This document shows positions 43,614 to 52,018 of a stretch of 64,000 bases of DNA, piece by piece. This stretch comes from Streptomyces griseus subsp. griseus (GTDB lineage: Bacteria > Actinomycetota > Actinomycetes > Streptomycetales > Streptomycetaceae), in contig NZ_CP032543.1 of NCBI RefSeq assembly GCF_003610995.1, positions 6,386,001-6,450,000 on the forward strand. The letters are read 5' to 3'. Below the pieces are notes generated by a model. The model searched no databases. It was given only the letters and a program-made list of their open reading frames with translations, and was not told where the DNA came from. The position numbers and the translations under genes were made by a program. Positions within the stretch are counted from its first letter, which is position 1, and every line of letters begins with the position of its first letter.

Positions 43614-43834
43614 TCAGCTCGTAGCCGGTCCCGTCAGCAGCCGGGGCAGGGCGGTCCCGGTCGGCTCCCGGACGACCTCGTCGGCGAGTGCGTCGCACGG
43701 GGTCGGCCCCGCGTTCACCACGATCAGCCGCGCCCCGTGCTCGACCGCGATCCCGGCGAGCGAGGCGGCGGGCCGAACCTGGAGCGTCGAGCCGACCGCC
43801 TCGAAGACCTCGCACGCCTCGGCCACCGTGGGTA
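43614..43834 (-). pseudogene. C-terminal remnant of a Sir2 family NAD-dependent deacetylase
   Basis: About 73 residues match the end of sirtuins: EVFEAVGSTLQVRPAASLAG, ARLIVVNAGPTPCDALADE and VVREPTGTALP, then a stop at 43614. The catalytic His, zinc cysteines and NAD-binding half are missing; upstream on this strand is the shadow of another gene. It is a truncated relic. Small ORF 43845-44045 begins where the lost part would be, so an internal deletion or replacement is likely. Confidence 0.85.
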
Positions 43835-43844
43835 CAGTCCCGCC

Positions 43845-44045
43845 ATGGCCAAGGTGAGCGTCAGTCTGGACGCCGAACCAGTCGTCGAAGTCATGGTCCT
43901 CGCGGGCGTGGGCAGCCCGCAGGACGCGGTGGAACTCGTGGTGCGCGACTACATCGCCCGCGGCCACCGCACCGAGGCGCGGGCCGTCGAGCGCGAGGAG
44001 CCGGTGCGGGACGTGGAGATCAAGCCGCAAGCACAGCAGGGCTGA
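43845..44045 (+). CDS. DUF2191-like small protein (ribbon-helix-helix-like)
   Basis: The 66-aa protein (MAKVSVSLDAEPVVEVMVLAGVG...) has a beta strand followed by helices as in ribbon-helix-helix antitoxin-like proteins, and a charged C-terminus. Short proteins of this type occur as single genes in streptomycetes. ATG at 43845 is only 11 bp from the sirtuin remnant on the other strand. No toxin gene is adjacent, so an antitoxin role is not supported. Confidence 0.65.
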   Translation: MAKVSVSLDAEPVVEVMVLAGVGSPQDAVELVVRDYIARGHRTEARAVEREEPVRDVEIKPQAQQG

Positions 44046-44060
44046 CGCCCCCGACACCCT

Positions 44061-44567
44061 CTACACCCCCTCCACGACCGGCTTCCCGTCCTCCAGCTCC
44101 ACCGTGCCCGCTCCGGACTCCAGCACGTCCAGGGCCGCCCGCACCCGCCCGTCCAACTGGCCGAGCAGATGGACGGACAGATCGTTTCGGTCGACCAGCT
44201 TCCAGGAGAGCAGCTCCTCCTCCTGGAGCCGGATCGCCGCGAGCTGCTCCGGGGTGAGCACCCCGCCGTCGTACAGGTACGCCACGATCGGAGGTCGGCC
44301 GGCACCCCGCGTCCAGTCGACGGCGAGCAGCCGGCCCGGTGCGATGTCGAGTCCGATCTCCTCCACCGTCTCGCGCCGGGCGCCCTGCCGAGGGCCTTCG
44401 CCCGTCTGCGACTCGACCGTCCCGCCGGGCAGCGCCCAGCCCTTGCGGTAGTTGGGCTCCACGAGGAGGACCCGGCCTTCGGCGTCGCGGAAGAGGCACG
44501 CGGCTCCGGCCAGAACCTTGGGGAGCCCGGCGATGTACGCGGCGTAGTGCGGATCGGTGGTCGTCAC
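44061..44567 (-). CDS. NUDIX hydrolase
   Basis: The 168-aa protein has a NUDIX box G-x5-E-x7-R-E-x2-E-E-x-G (PGGTVESQTGEGPRQGARRE, then TVEEIGLDI) at about 55-80. It hydrolyses a nucleoside diphosphate derivative; the substrate is not evident. GTG at 44567 is preferred to an ATG 20 codons upstream, whose extension is proline-rich and without a ribosome site, but neither start has a strong one. Convergent with the DUF2191-like gene. Confidence 0.85.
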   Translation of the reverse strand: MTTTDPHYAAYIAGLPKVLAGAACLFRDAEGRVLLVEPNYRKGWALPGGTVESQTGEGPRQGARRETVEEIGLDIAPGRLLAVDWTRGAGRPPIVAYLYDGGVLTPEQLAAIRLQEEELLSWKLVDRNDLSVHLLGQLDGRVRAALDVLESGAGTVELEDGKPVVEGV

Positions 44568-44695
44568 GGGCGACAAGCGTAGTGGGAGAGCGGGGAGGGG
44601 CGGGGACGGACGGTCGAGGACGGCCATGGGCAGATCAGGGGGCGTGCGGATAGGGTCGGGGAGGCGCGACTCTGTTCGAAGGCAAGGGATGCAAG

Positions 44696-45828
44696 GTGAC
44701 GGACGGAGCAGATGTGGAGACCGCCCGCGTGCTCGTCGCGGCGGACAAGTTCAAGGGCTCGCTCACGGCCGTACAGGTCGCGGAGCGGGTGACGGCCGGG
44801 CTGCGGCGCGCCGTTCCCGGCGTACGGGTGGAGACCCTGCCCGTCGCGGACGGCGGTGACGGCACGGTGGCCGCGGCGGTGGCCGCCGGGTTCGAGCGCC
44901 GTGAGGCACGGGTGACCGGACCCCTCGGGGACCCGGTGACGGCGGCGTACGCGCTGCGGGACTCCACCGCCGTGGTGGAGATGGCCGAGGCCTCGGGCCT
45001 CCAGCACCTGCCCGACGGGGTGTTCGCCCCGCTCACGGCCACCACGTACGGCTCGGGCGAGCTGCTGAAGGCCGCCCTGGACGCCGGGGCGGCGACGATC
45101 GTGTTCGGGGTCGGCGGCAGCGCCACCACGGACGGCGGCGCGGGCATGCTCGCCGCGCTCGGGGCCCGCTTCCTGGACGCGGACGGCAAGCCCGTCGGCC
45201 CCGGTGGGGGAGGGCTCGCCGGACTGGCCGAGGCCGATCTGTCCGGGCTGGACCCGCGCCTGAAGGACATCGATCTGATCCTGGCCAGCGATGTGGACAA
45301 CCCGCTGACCGGCCCCAAGGGCGCGCCCGAGGTCTACGGGCGGCAGAAGGGCGCGAGCGAGGAGGACATCGTGGTCCTCGACGCGGCCCTGGCGCACTAC
45401 GCCTCGATCCTGGGGCCGGAGAAGGCCGCCCTGCCGGGCGCCGGTGCGGCCGGAGGCATCGGCTACGGGGCGCTCGTCGCCCTCGGCGCCCGCTTCCGGC
45501 CGGGCATCGAGGTCATGCTGGACGTCCTCGGCTTCGCCCCCGCGCTCGCCCGCGCCACCCTGGTCATCACCGGCGAGGGCTCGCTGGACGAGCAGACCCT
45601 GCACGGCAAGGCCCCGGCGGGGGTCGCCGCGGCGGCCCGGGAGGCCGGGATCGAGGTCGTCGCGGTCTGCGGCCGACTCGCGCTGTCGCAGGAGGCGCTG
45701 AGCGGGCGGGCATCGCGCGCGCCTACGCCCTGGCCGAACTGGAACCGGACCCGGCCGTCTCGATGGCCCAGGCCGGACCGCTGCTGGAACGCGTGGCCGA
45801 GTCGATCGCGCGGGACTTCCTGCACTGA
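44696..45828 (+). pseudogene. glycerate kinase, frameshifted near the C-terminus
   Basis: The protein has the type I glycerate kinase pattern: VLVAADKFKGSLTA at the start, ADGGDGT, GVGGSATTDGG and ITGEGSLDEQTLHGKAP. It phosphorylates glycerate with ATP. At 45704-45706 the frame is lost. Adding one G to GGG gives the expected GAGIARAYALAELEPDPAVS... to a stop at 45826-45828 (377 aa). In the sequence as given the frame instead runs on with a nonsense tail to 46168. Either a real loss of about 40 C-terminal residues or a homopolymer error. Confidence 0.85.
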
Positions 45829-45837
45829 CCGCCGGAC

Positions 45838-45876
45838 AAGGGCCGGCCGTGCGTACGGAACGTACGGCCGGCCCTT
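45838..45876. terminator. strong hairpin after the glycerate kinase gene
   Basis: AAGGGCCGGCCGT (45838-45850) pairs with ACGGCCGGCCCTT around an 11-15-nt loop, ten bases past the corrected stop. Bidirectional, also suited to end the PucR-type gene from the other side. Confidence 0.8.
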
Positions 45877-45901
45877 GCTGTTCCTGCGCCGGTCCGCTCT
45901 C

Positions 45902-45975
45902 AGCGCCTCTCCGGACCGGCCTCTGCGCCTCTCCGCGCCGACCGCCGGACCGGCCTCTGCGCCGACCGCCGGATC
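45902..45975. repeat. short direct repeats between the glycerate kinase and PucR-type genes
   Basis: CCGGACCGGCCTCTGCGC occurs at 45911-45928 and 45945-45962, and GCGCCGACCGCCGGA occurs at 45935-45949 and 45959-45973. The repeats are interleaved in noncoding GC-rich DNA; probably slippage products, function unknown. Confidence 0.5.
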
Positions 45976-46084
45976 AGCTCACGGGCCGCCCCGCCCACCT
46001 GCCCGGCTCACCGGCCGCCCCGGCTCACCGACCCGATCCGCCCGCCCCGCCCCGGCTCGGCCGACCGGCCCGACCCGCCGCCCC

Positions 46085-46777
46085 TCATGTCCCCACCCCC
46101 GTCAGCCGCAGCGCGTCCAGCGCCAGCAGCGTCTCGACCAGCTCGCGCGGGTGCGACAGCGACCGTGAGGTCAGCCGCTCCAGCCGCCGCAGCCGGTTGA
46201 ACACCGTGTTCCGGTGGCACCGCAGCCGCGCCGCCGCCCGCCCCACGGAACCCCCGCACTCCAGCCACGCCTCCAACGTCCCCACCAGCAGCGCCCGTTC
46301 CGCCGGGGCCAGCACCAGCAGCGGGCCGAACACCTCCGCGACCAGCCGTGCGGACAGCTCCGGCGCGCTCGCCACCAGGGCCGTCGGCAGTCGCCCCTCC
46401 AGCGCCACGATCTCCCGTCTCCCCGGCCCGCAGGTCAGCAGGGCCGCCCGCGCCAGCCTCCGGGCGAGCCCCAGCTCCGCCAAGCCGTCCACCACCGGGC
46501 TGACGCCACCCGGCCCCGCCCCGGCCGCCACCAGCCGCGCGACCGGTCCGGCGGGACCTCCCGGGCCCAGCAGGACGACCCCCACCTCCCCGCACCAGCA
46601 CCACCGCACCCCGCTCCCGTCGGACGGGACCACGGCCGGTGCCCCCAGCACCACCACCGCGTAACGCCCCCGTTCGGGCAGCCCGAGGCCCTGCGCCGCG
46701 CGCCGCACCTGGTGCGGCTGGGCGGACCCGGCCAGCAGCGGGCCCAGCAGCGCCCCGGCTTCGGTGTCCCGCCCCAT
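46085..46777 (-). CDS. PucR-type transcriptional regulator (short)
   Basis: The 230-aa protein has the PucR C-terminal helix-turn-helix (TLEAWLECGGSVGRAAARLRCHRNTVFNRLRRLERLT, about 165-205) and part of the preceding regulatory domain. Typical PucR proteins have 400-550 residues, so this one lacks the N-terminal sensor. ATG at 46777 has GGAGG upstream and is likely the true start. It is divergent from the Liv transporter operon and probably regulates it. Confidence 0.85.
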   Translation of the reverse strand: MGRDTEAGALLGPLLAGSAQPHQVRRAAQGLGLPERGRYAVVVLGAPAVVPSDGSGVRWCWCGEVGVVLLGPGGPAGPVARLVAAGAGPGGVSPVVDGLAELGLARRLARAALLTCGPGRREIVALEGRLPTALVASAPELSARLVAEVFGPLLVLAPAERALLVGTLEAWLECGGSVGRAAARLRCHRNTVFNRLRRLERLTSRSLSHPRELVETLLALDALRLTGVGT

Positions 46778-47040
46778 CCCCGCCTCCCTCCACCGGGGGC
46801 CGGCTCTCCCCGGTGACCGACGAGGATGCCACCGGCCGCGCGGGCGGGCGCCCGCCCGTCGCCGCCTCTGTGCGCGTGCACAACGAGGCCCTTCGATCGC
46901 TGGTCACCCGCATCGACTCCGCCCCGCGCCGTGGACGCGCGCTCCGCCCGGTGCTGGTCTGTGGCACCACACGACGCCACACCCCCACAGATGAGCACGA
47001 CCCACGAGCACGACACGAGAAGGCGGAAGGAGGAGGACGC

Positions 47041-47838
47041 ATGGCAACGCTGGAGATCCGCGCACTGTCCGTCGGCTACGGCCCGGTCCGCGCCCTGCGC
47101 GACATCTCGGTCGATGTCCCGGACGGCGCGATCACCGCCGTACTCGGCGGCAACGGCGCGGGCAAGACCACGCTGCTGCGGGCCGTTTCGCGGACCCTCG
47201 GCTTCCACCGCGGTACGGGCACCGGCACCATCCGGTTCGACGGCCGCCCCCTGGAGGGGCTGCGGCCCGCCCAGGTGGTGGCCGCCGGAGTGGTCCAGGT
47301 ACCGGAGGGCCGACAGGTCTTCGCCCGGATGACGGTGGCCGACAACCTGCGCGCGGGCGCACTCGGGGCGCGCGGCGGGCGCAAGCGGACGACCGCCGCG
47401 CTGACCCGTGTCCACGAACTCTTCCCGGTCCTCTCCGACCGCGCCCACCAGCGCGCCGGCCTCCTCTCCGGCGGCGAGCAGCAGATGCTGGCCATGGGCC
47501 GCGCCCTGATGGCGGGACCCCGGCTGCTCCTGCTGGACGAGCCCTCGCTCGGCCTCGCCCCGCTGATGGCGGCCAGGATCGCGGAGACCGTGCAGGAGAT
47601 CAACGCGAGCGGCACCTCCGTCATGCTCGTGGAACAGAACGCGGCCATCGCGCTGCGCCTCGCCTCGACCGCGTACGTCCTGGATGTCGGCGAGGTCGCC
47701 CTGCACGGGCCCGCCGCCGGACTCGCCGCCTCCGACGAGGTGCGCCGCCGCTACCTCGGCGTGGTCGACGAGGAGGCCGCCGCCGACGCCGATGTGGCGT
47801 CCCGCGACCGGCGCACCCTGAGCAGGTGGTCCGCGTGA
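47041..47838 (+). CDS. branched-chain amino acid/amide ABC transporter ATPase (LivF-like)
   Basis: The 265-aa ATPase has Walker A GGNGAGKTT, LSGGEQQM signature and LLLLDEPSLGLAP (Walker B). It is the LivF-type, smaller of two NBDs of a hydrophobic amino-acid/amide importer. ATG at 47041 follows GGAAGGAGGAGG. First gene of a five-gene operon whose order, livF-livG-livH-livM-binding protein, is unusual in having the binding protein last. Confidence 0.92.
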   Translation: MATLEIRALSVGYGPVRALRDISVDVPDGAITAVLGGNGAGKTTLLRAVSRTLGFHRGTGTGTIRFDGRPLEGLRPAQVVAAGVVQVPEGRQVFARMTVADNLRAGALGARGGRKRTTAALTRVHELFPVLSDRAHQRAGLLSGGEQQMLAMGRALMAGPRLLLLDEPSLGLAPLMAARIAETVQEINASGTSVMLVEQNAAIALRLASTAYVLDVGEVALHGPAAGLAASDEVRRRYLGVVDEEAAADADVASRDRRTLSRWSA

Positions 47839-48641
47839 GGACCGCACCGGCACCCCCGACCGCCACCGACAACGCCACGGGCGCCCTCACCGTCTCCGAC
47901 GTGACCGTACGCTTCGCCGGGCTCACCGCCCTCGACGCGGTCTCCTTCACCGTCGAACCCGGCAGCGTGCACGCCGTCATCGGCCCCAACGGCGCGGGCA
48001 AGTCCACCTGCTTCAACGTCCTCTCCGGCGTCTACCGCGCCTCGGGCGGCACCGTCCACCTCGGCACCACCGAGCTGACCGGACTCGCGCCGCACGCCAT
48101 CGCCGCCCTGGGCGTCGCCCGGACCTTCCAGAACATCGCGCTCCCGCCGCACGCGACCGTCGCCGACAGCCTGCTGCTCGGCCGCCACCGGCTCACCCGC
48201 TCCGGGTTCATCGCCACCGGCCTGCGGCTGCCGTCGGCGGCCCGTGAGGAGCGGCGCCATCTGGACCGGGTCCGCGAGATCGCCGCGTTCATCGGCCTGG
48301 AGACCGCGTTGGACCGCCCGGCGGGCTCGCTCCCGTACGGACAGCAGAAGCTCGTCGAGCTGGGCCGGGCCCTGTGCATGGAGCCCCGGGTCCTGCTCCT
48401 GGACGAGCCGATCGCCGGGATGACCGCCGACGAACGCCGCCGTACGGCAGCGGTCGTGGCCGATGTCCGCGACAGCCTCGGCATCTCCATCGTGCTGGTG
48501 GAGCACGACATGGGGGTGGTGATGCGGCTGGCGGACGCGGTGACCGTACTCGACTTCGGACGCAGGATCGCGGGCGGCACACCCGCCGAGGTCCAGAACG
48601 ACCCGGTCGTCGTCCAGGCCTACTTGGGAGCGCCTCAATGA
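47835..48641 (+). CDS. branched-chain amino acid/amide ABC transporter ATPase (LivG-like)
   Basis: The 268-aa ATPase has GPNGAGKST (Walker A), LPYGQQKLVELGRALC in place of the LSGGQ signature (common in LivG) and LLLDEPIAGM. GTG at 47835 overlaps the livF stop (GTGA); a GTG three codons upstream is possible. It pairs with LivF on the LivH/LivM permeases encoded next. Confidence 0.92.
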   Translation: MRTAPAPPTATDNATGALTVSDVTVRFAGLTALDAVSFTVEPGSVHAVIGPNGAGKSTCFNVLSGVYRASGGTVHLGTTELTGLAPHAIAALGVARTFQNIALPPHATVADSLLLGRHRLTRSGFIATGLRLPSAAREERRHLDRVREIAAFIGLETALDRPAGSLPYGQQKLVELGRALCMEPRVLLLDEPIAGMTADERRRTAAVVADVRDSLGISIVLVEHDMGVVMRLADAVTVLDFGRRIAGGTPAEVQNDPVVVQAYLGAPQ

Positions 48642-49528
48642 CCACGTTCGTCGAACTCCTCCTCGGCGGCCTGTCGATCGGTTCGGTCTACGCACTGATC
48701 GCCCTCGGCTTCGTCGTCATCTTCAAGGCCACCGAGGTCGTCAACTTCGCCCACGCGTCATTGCTGTTGGCGGGCGGTTACGTCACCGCCGTCCTCCACG
48801 ACGACATCGGGTTCTGGCCCGCGCTGCTCGTCGGGATCGCCGGGGCGGCGACCGTCGGCGCGGCCATCGAGTTCTTCGTGATGCGGCGTTACCGGGGCAG
48901 CGACCACAGTGTCCTGGCCATCGTCACCATCGGCGTCGACATCCTCCTCATCACGGAGCTCACCCGCCGCATGGGCACGGACGTCCTCGCGCTCGGCGAC
49001 CCGTGGGGCAACGAGGTGGTGAACATCGGCGGGATCACCCTCGCCCAGACCAGGATCGCCGCGTTCCTCGCCGCCGGGCTCCTCATCACCGTCTTCCTGC
49101 TGGCCTTCCGCTACACCTCGTGGGGCGTCTCGATGCGGGCCGCCGCCGAGAACCCGCAGACCGCCGCCCTCATGGGCATCAAGCTGGGCAGGGTCTCGCT
49201 CGCCGCCTGGGCGGTCGCCGGGGCGCTGGCCGCCGTCGCCGCGCTCTTCCTCACCGTCTTCCCGACCCCCGGCCTGGAGCGTGCCACCTCGCTCGCCGCG
49301 CTCAAGGCGTTCCCCGCCGCGATCCTCGGCGGACTCGACTCCACAACCGGGGCGCTCGCCGGCGGGCTCATCGTCGGCGTCACCGAATCGCTCGCCACCG
49401 GCTACCAGAGCGACCTCTCCTTCCTCGGCCGGGGCATCGGCGATCTGGCGCCCTATCTGGTGATGGTCGCGGTCCTGCTCATCCGGCCCGCGGGACTCTT
49501 CGGCACGAAGGAGCTCGCCCGTGTCTGA
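48638..49528 (+). CDS. branched-chain amino acid/amide ABC transporter permease (LivH-like)
   Basis: The 296-aa integral membrane protein has about eight helices and the LivH start LLLGGLSIGSVYALIALGF, followed by GFVVIFKATEVVNFAHASL and the EAA-like MRAAAENPQTAALMGI cytoplasmic loop. ATG at 48638 overlaps the LivG stop by four bases (ATGA). It forms the channel with LivM. Confidence 0.93.
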   Translation: MTTFVELLLGGLSIGSVYALIALGFVVIFKATEVVNFAHASLLLAGGYVTAVLHDDIGFWPALLVGIAGAATVGAAIEFFVMRRYRGSDHSVLAIVTIGVDILLITELTRRMGTDVLALGDPWGNEVVNIGGITLAQTRIAAFLAAGLLITVFLLAFRYTSWGVSMRAAAENPQTAALMGIKLGRVSLAAWAVAGALAAVAALFLTVFPTPGLERATSLAALKAFPAAILGGLDSTTGALAGGLIVGVTESLATGYQSDLSFLGRGIGDLAPYLVMVAVLLIRPAGLFGTKELARV

Positions 49529-50681
49529 CACCACCGCCGAGGCCGCCCCCGAAGCCACAACCGCCCCCGCCCCCGCACCCGGTGGCACCAAGAGCCTCAC
49601 CGAACGGCTGCGCCGGCCCCGTACGTACGCCGTCCTCATCGCCTCCGTCCTGCTCCTGGCCCTCCCGTTCTACCTGGACCGCTTCTGGCTCCAGGCCGGA
49701 CTGTTCGCGATGGCGGCGGCGATCGGCGCCATCGGGCTCAACATGCTCACCGGCGCCACCGGCCAACTCTCCATGGGACACGCCTTCTTCCTCGCCGTCG
49801 GCGCGTACGGCTACTGCATCCTGGCGGGAGAGAGCAGCACCGAGAACGGCCACGCCCTGACCGGGCTCGGACTGCCCACCTGGCTGGCCGCGATCCTCGC
49901 CGTCCTCCTCGCGGGCGGAGCCGGGGGGCTGTTCAGCCCGATCGCGGGGCGGCTGCGCGGCGCCTACCTCGGTATCGCGACGCTCGCGCTGATCTTCATC
50001 GGGCAGCACGTCCTGTTCAACGCGGGCTCCCTGACCGGGGGTTACAACGGGCGGGCCGTACCGCCGCTCTCCCTCTTCGGGTTCACCTTCGACGACACCG
50101 AAGTCGTCATCGCGGCCGTGCCGTTCGGCTCCTCGGAGAAGCTCTGGTACGTGGGCCTGGCCGCTCTGCTGCTCAGCGCCCTGTTCGCCCGCGGAATCCT
50201 GCGGGGCAGGCCGGGCCGGGCGATGAACGCCATTCGCGACCACCGGATCGCGGCAGGCGTGATGGGTGTACCGGTGGCGCGCTACCGGGCCGGGGTCTTC
50301 GTCCTGTCCTCCATGTACGCCGGCCTCGCGGGCGTCCTGCTCGCGCTGGTCTTCCAGCGGACCGTGCCCGAGTACTTCGGCATGATCCTCTCCCTCGAAT
50401 ACCTCGCCATGATCGTCATCGGCGGGCTCGGCAGCGTGGCGGGCGCCGTCGTCGGAGCCTTCTTCGTCTCCCTGCTCCCGCAGGTGCTCACGCACTACAG
50501 CGACTCCCTCCCGCTGGTCTCCGCCCCCGGTACCGGCGGTCTGGCACCCGGCGAGGCGTCCCGCTATCTGTACGGCGCCGCGGTGGTCGCGGTGGTCCTC
50601 TTCCTGCCCGGCGGCCTCGCCCGCCTCGGCATCGCACTCCCGCGCGTCACCCGTCCGAAGAAATCAGGGGAGAAGAAATGA
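49521..50681 (+). CDS. branched-chain amino acid/amide ABC transporter permease (LivM-like)
   Basis: The 386-aa membrane protein has an N-terminal hydrophilic Ala/Pro stretch and about ten helices; GLNMLTGATGQLSMGHAFFLAVGAYG is the LivM core and NAIRDHRIAAGVMGV the ATPase-contact loop. GTG at 49521 overlaps the LivH stop by eight bases. The C-terminus is basic (PRVTRPKKSGEKK). Confidence 0.93.
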   Translation: MSDTTAEAAPEATTAPAPAPGGTKSLTERLRRPRTYAVLIASVLLLALPFYLDRFWLQAGLFAMAAAIGAIGLNMLTGATGQLSMGHAFFLAVGAYGYCILAGESSTENGHALTGLGLPTWLAAILAVLLAGGAGGLFSPIAGRLRGAYLGIATLALIFIGQHVLFNAGSLTGGYNGRAVPPLSLFGFTFDDTEVVIAAVPFGSSEKLWYVGLAALLLSALFARGILRGRPGRAMNAIRDHRIAAGVMGVPVARYRAGVFVLSSMYAGLAGVLLALVFQRTVPEYFGMILSLEYLAMIVIGGLGSVAGAVVGAFFVSLLPQVLTHYSDSLPLVSAPGTGGLAPGEASRYLYGAAVVAVVLFLPGGLARLGIALPRVTRPKKSGEKK

Positions 50682-51927
50682 AACTCAGAGCGCTCACGGC
50701 CGTGGTCGCGGCCCTCACCGTCACCCTCGTCGGGTGCAGCGGCAAGGCGACCGAAGGGAAGGGCGACGACCAGGACAAGGCCGGGATCAAGACGGGTCCC
50801 GGGGTCTCCTCCTCGACGATCTCCCTCGGGGTCCTCACCGACATGACCGGGGTCTACGCCTCGCTCGGCAAGAGCGTCACCCAGGCCCAGCAGCTGTGGG
50901 CGAAGCAGATCAACGCCAAGGGCGGCATCTGCGACCGGAAGATCGAACTGACCGTACGGGACCACGGCTACGACCCGCAGAAGGCCATCGCGGGCTACAC
51001 CGAGCTGGAGCCGAAGGTCCTCGGCTTCGCCCAGTTCATCGGCTCCCCCTTCGTCGCCGCCGTGGAGCAGCGCATCGACGGCAAGGACAAGGGGCTCGTG
51101 CTGCCCCAGGCCTGGTCGGCGAACCTGCTCGGCTCCCCGTACATCCGCGTCGTCGGCGCCACGTACGACATCGAGACCATCAACCTGATCGACCACCTGC
51201 TGGGGGAGAAGCGGATCGCCAAGGGCGACAAGATCGGCCATGTGTACTTCGAGGGCGACTACGGCGAGAACGCGCTCACCGGCTCCCAGTACGCCGCGAA
51301 GGAAGCCGGGTTGACGGTCGTGGAACAGAAGATCAAGCCGACCGACAACGACATGACGGCCCAGGTCGCCGCACTCAAGCAGGCCGGGGTGAAGGCCGTC
51401 GTCGTCAGCGCGGGTCCGCGCCAGGCGGCCTCGCTGGTCGGCGTCGCGGCGGCCACCGGCTTCGATGTCCCCGTCGTCGGCAACAACTCGGCCTACGCAC
51501 CACAGCTGTTGAAGACCCAGGCGGGCCCGGCCCTGCTGAAGAACTACTACATCGCCTCCTCCACCCTGCCCATCGGCGACCCCGGCGACGGACCGTCCCT
51601 GCTGGCCAAGGAGTACGCCTCGCAGTACCCGAACGACGTCCTCGACAACGGCGTCGTCGCGGGTGGACGGCGGCCTCCATCTTCGGCGAGGCGCTGGACA
51701 AGGCGTGCGACAACAAGGACCTCACCCGTGAGGGAATCGACAAGGCGCTGCTCACGATCAAGGGATACGGCACCGAGTTCGGGGTCACCCACGACTTCTC
51801 CGACCCCGCCGCGCCGTCCACCCGGGAGAGCGTCATCATGAAGCCGGACGCCACGCTCCCCGGCGGACTGAAGGTCATCAGCCCGGCGTCGGTCTCCGAG
51901 GCGGCGAAGTCGTTCACCATGAAGTGA
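50678..51927 (+). pseudogene. Liv-type substrate-binding lipoprotein, frameshifted
   Basis: MKLRALTAVVAALTVTLVGCSG is a lipoprotein signal (Cys20), followed by a type I periplasmic-binding fold (SSTISLGVLTDMTGVYASLG, HVYFEGDYGENAL). It should capture branched-chain amino acids, urea or amides outside the membrane for the LivFGHM proteins encoded upstream. At 51661-51663 (GGG) the frame is lost. Adding one G gives VVAGWTAASIFGEALDKACDNKDL and continues to the stop at 51927 (416 aa). As given, the frame ends at 51841 with a wrong tail. Confidence 0.88.
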
Positions 51928-51970
51928 CGCTCCGGACAGGCTGGTTGTGAACTGAGGTCCTGAGCAGACG

Positions 51971-52006
51971 TGTGGGCCCGGCCGTCGTCCTGCGGCCGGG
52001 CCCACA
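51971..52006. terminator. bidirectional terminator between the Liv operon and the GH87 gene
   Basis: A perfect 14-bp stem (TGTGGGCCCGGCCG and its complement) with an 8-nt loop lies between two convergent genes, 44 bp and 13 bp past their stops. Confidence 0.85.
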
Positions 52007-52018
52007 CCCACGCTCCGC

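Noticed and set aside
43845..44045. Antitoxin of a toxin-antitoxin pair
   Set aside because: Fold-like resemblance only; no toxin gene on the same strand next to it.
45709..46168. C-terminal extension of glycerate kinase to 46168
   Set aside because: It is out-of-frame reading after a one-base change at 45704-45706; the real C-terminus lies in another frame and stops at 45828.
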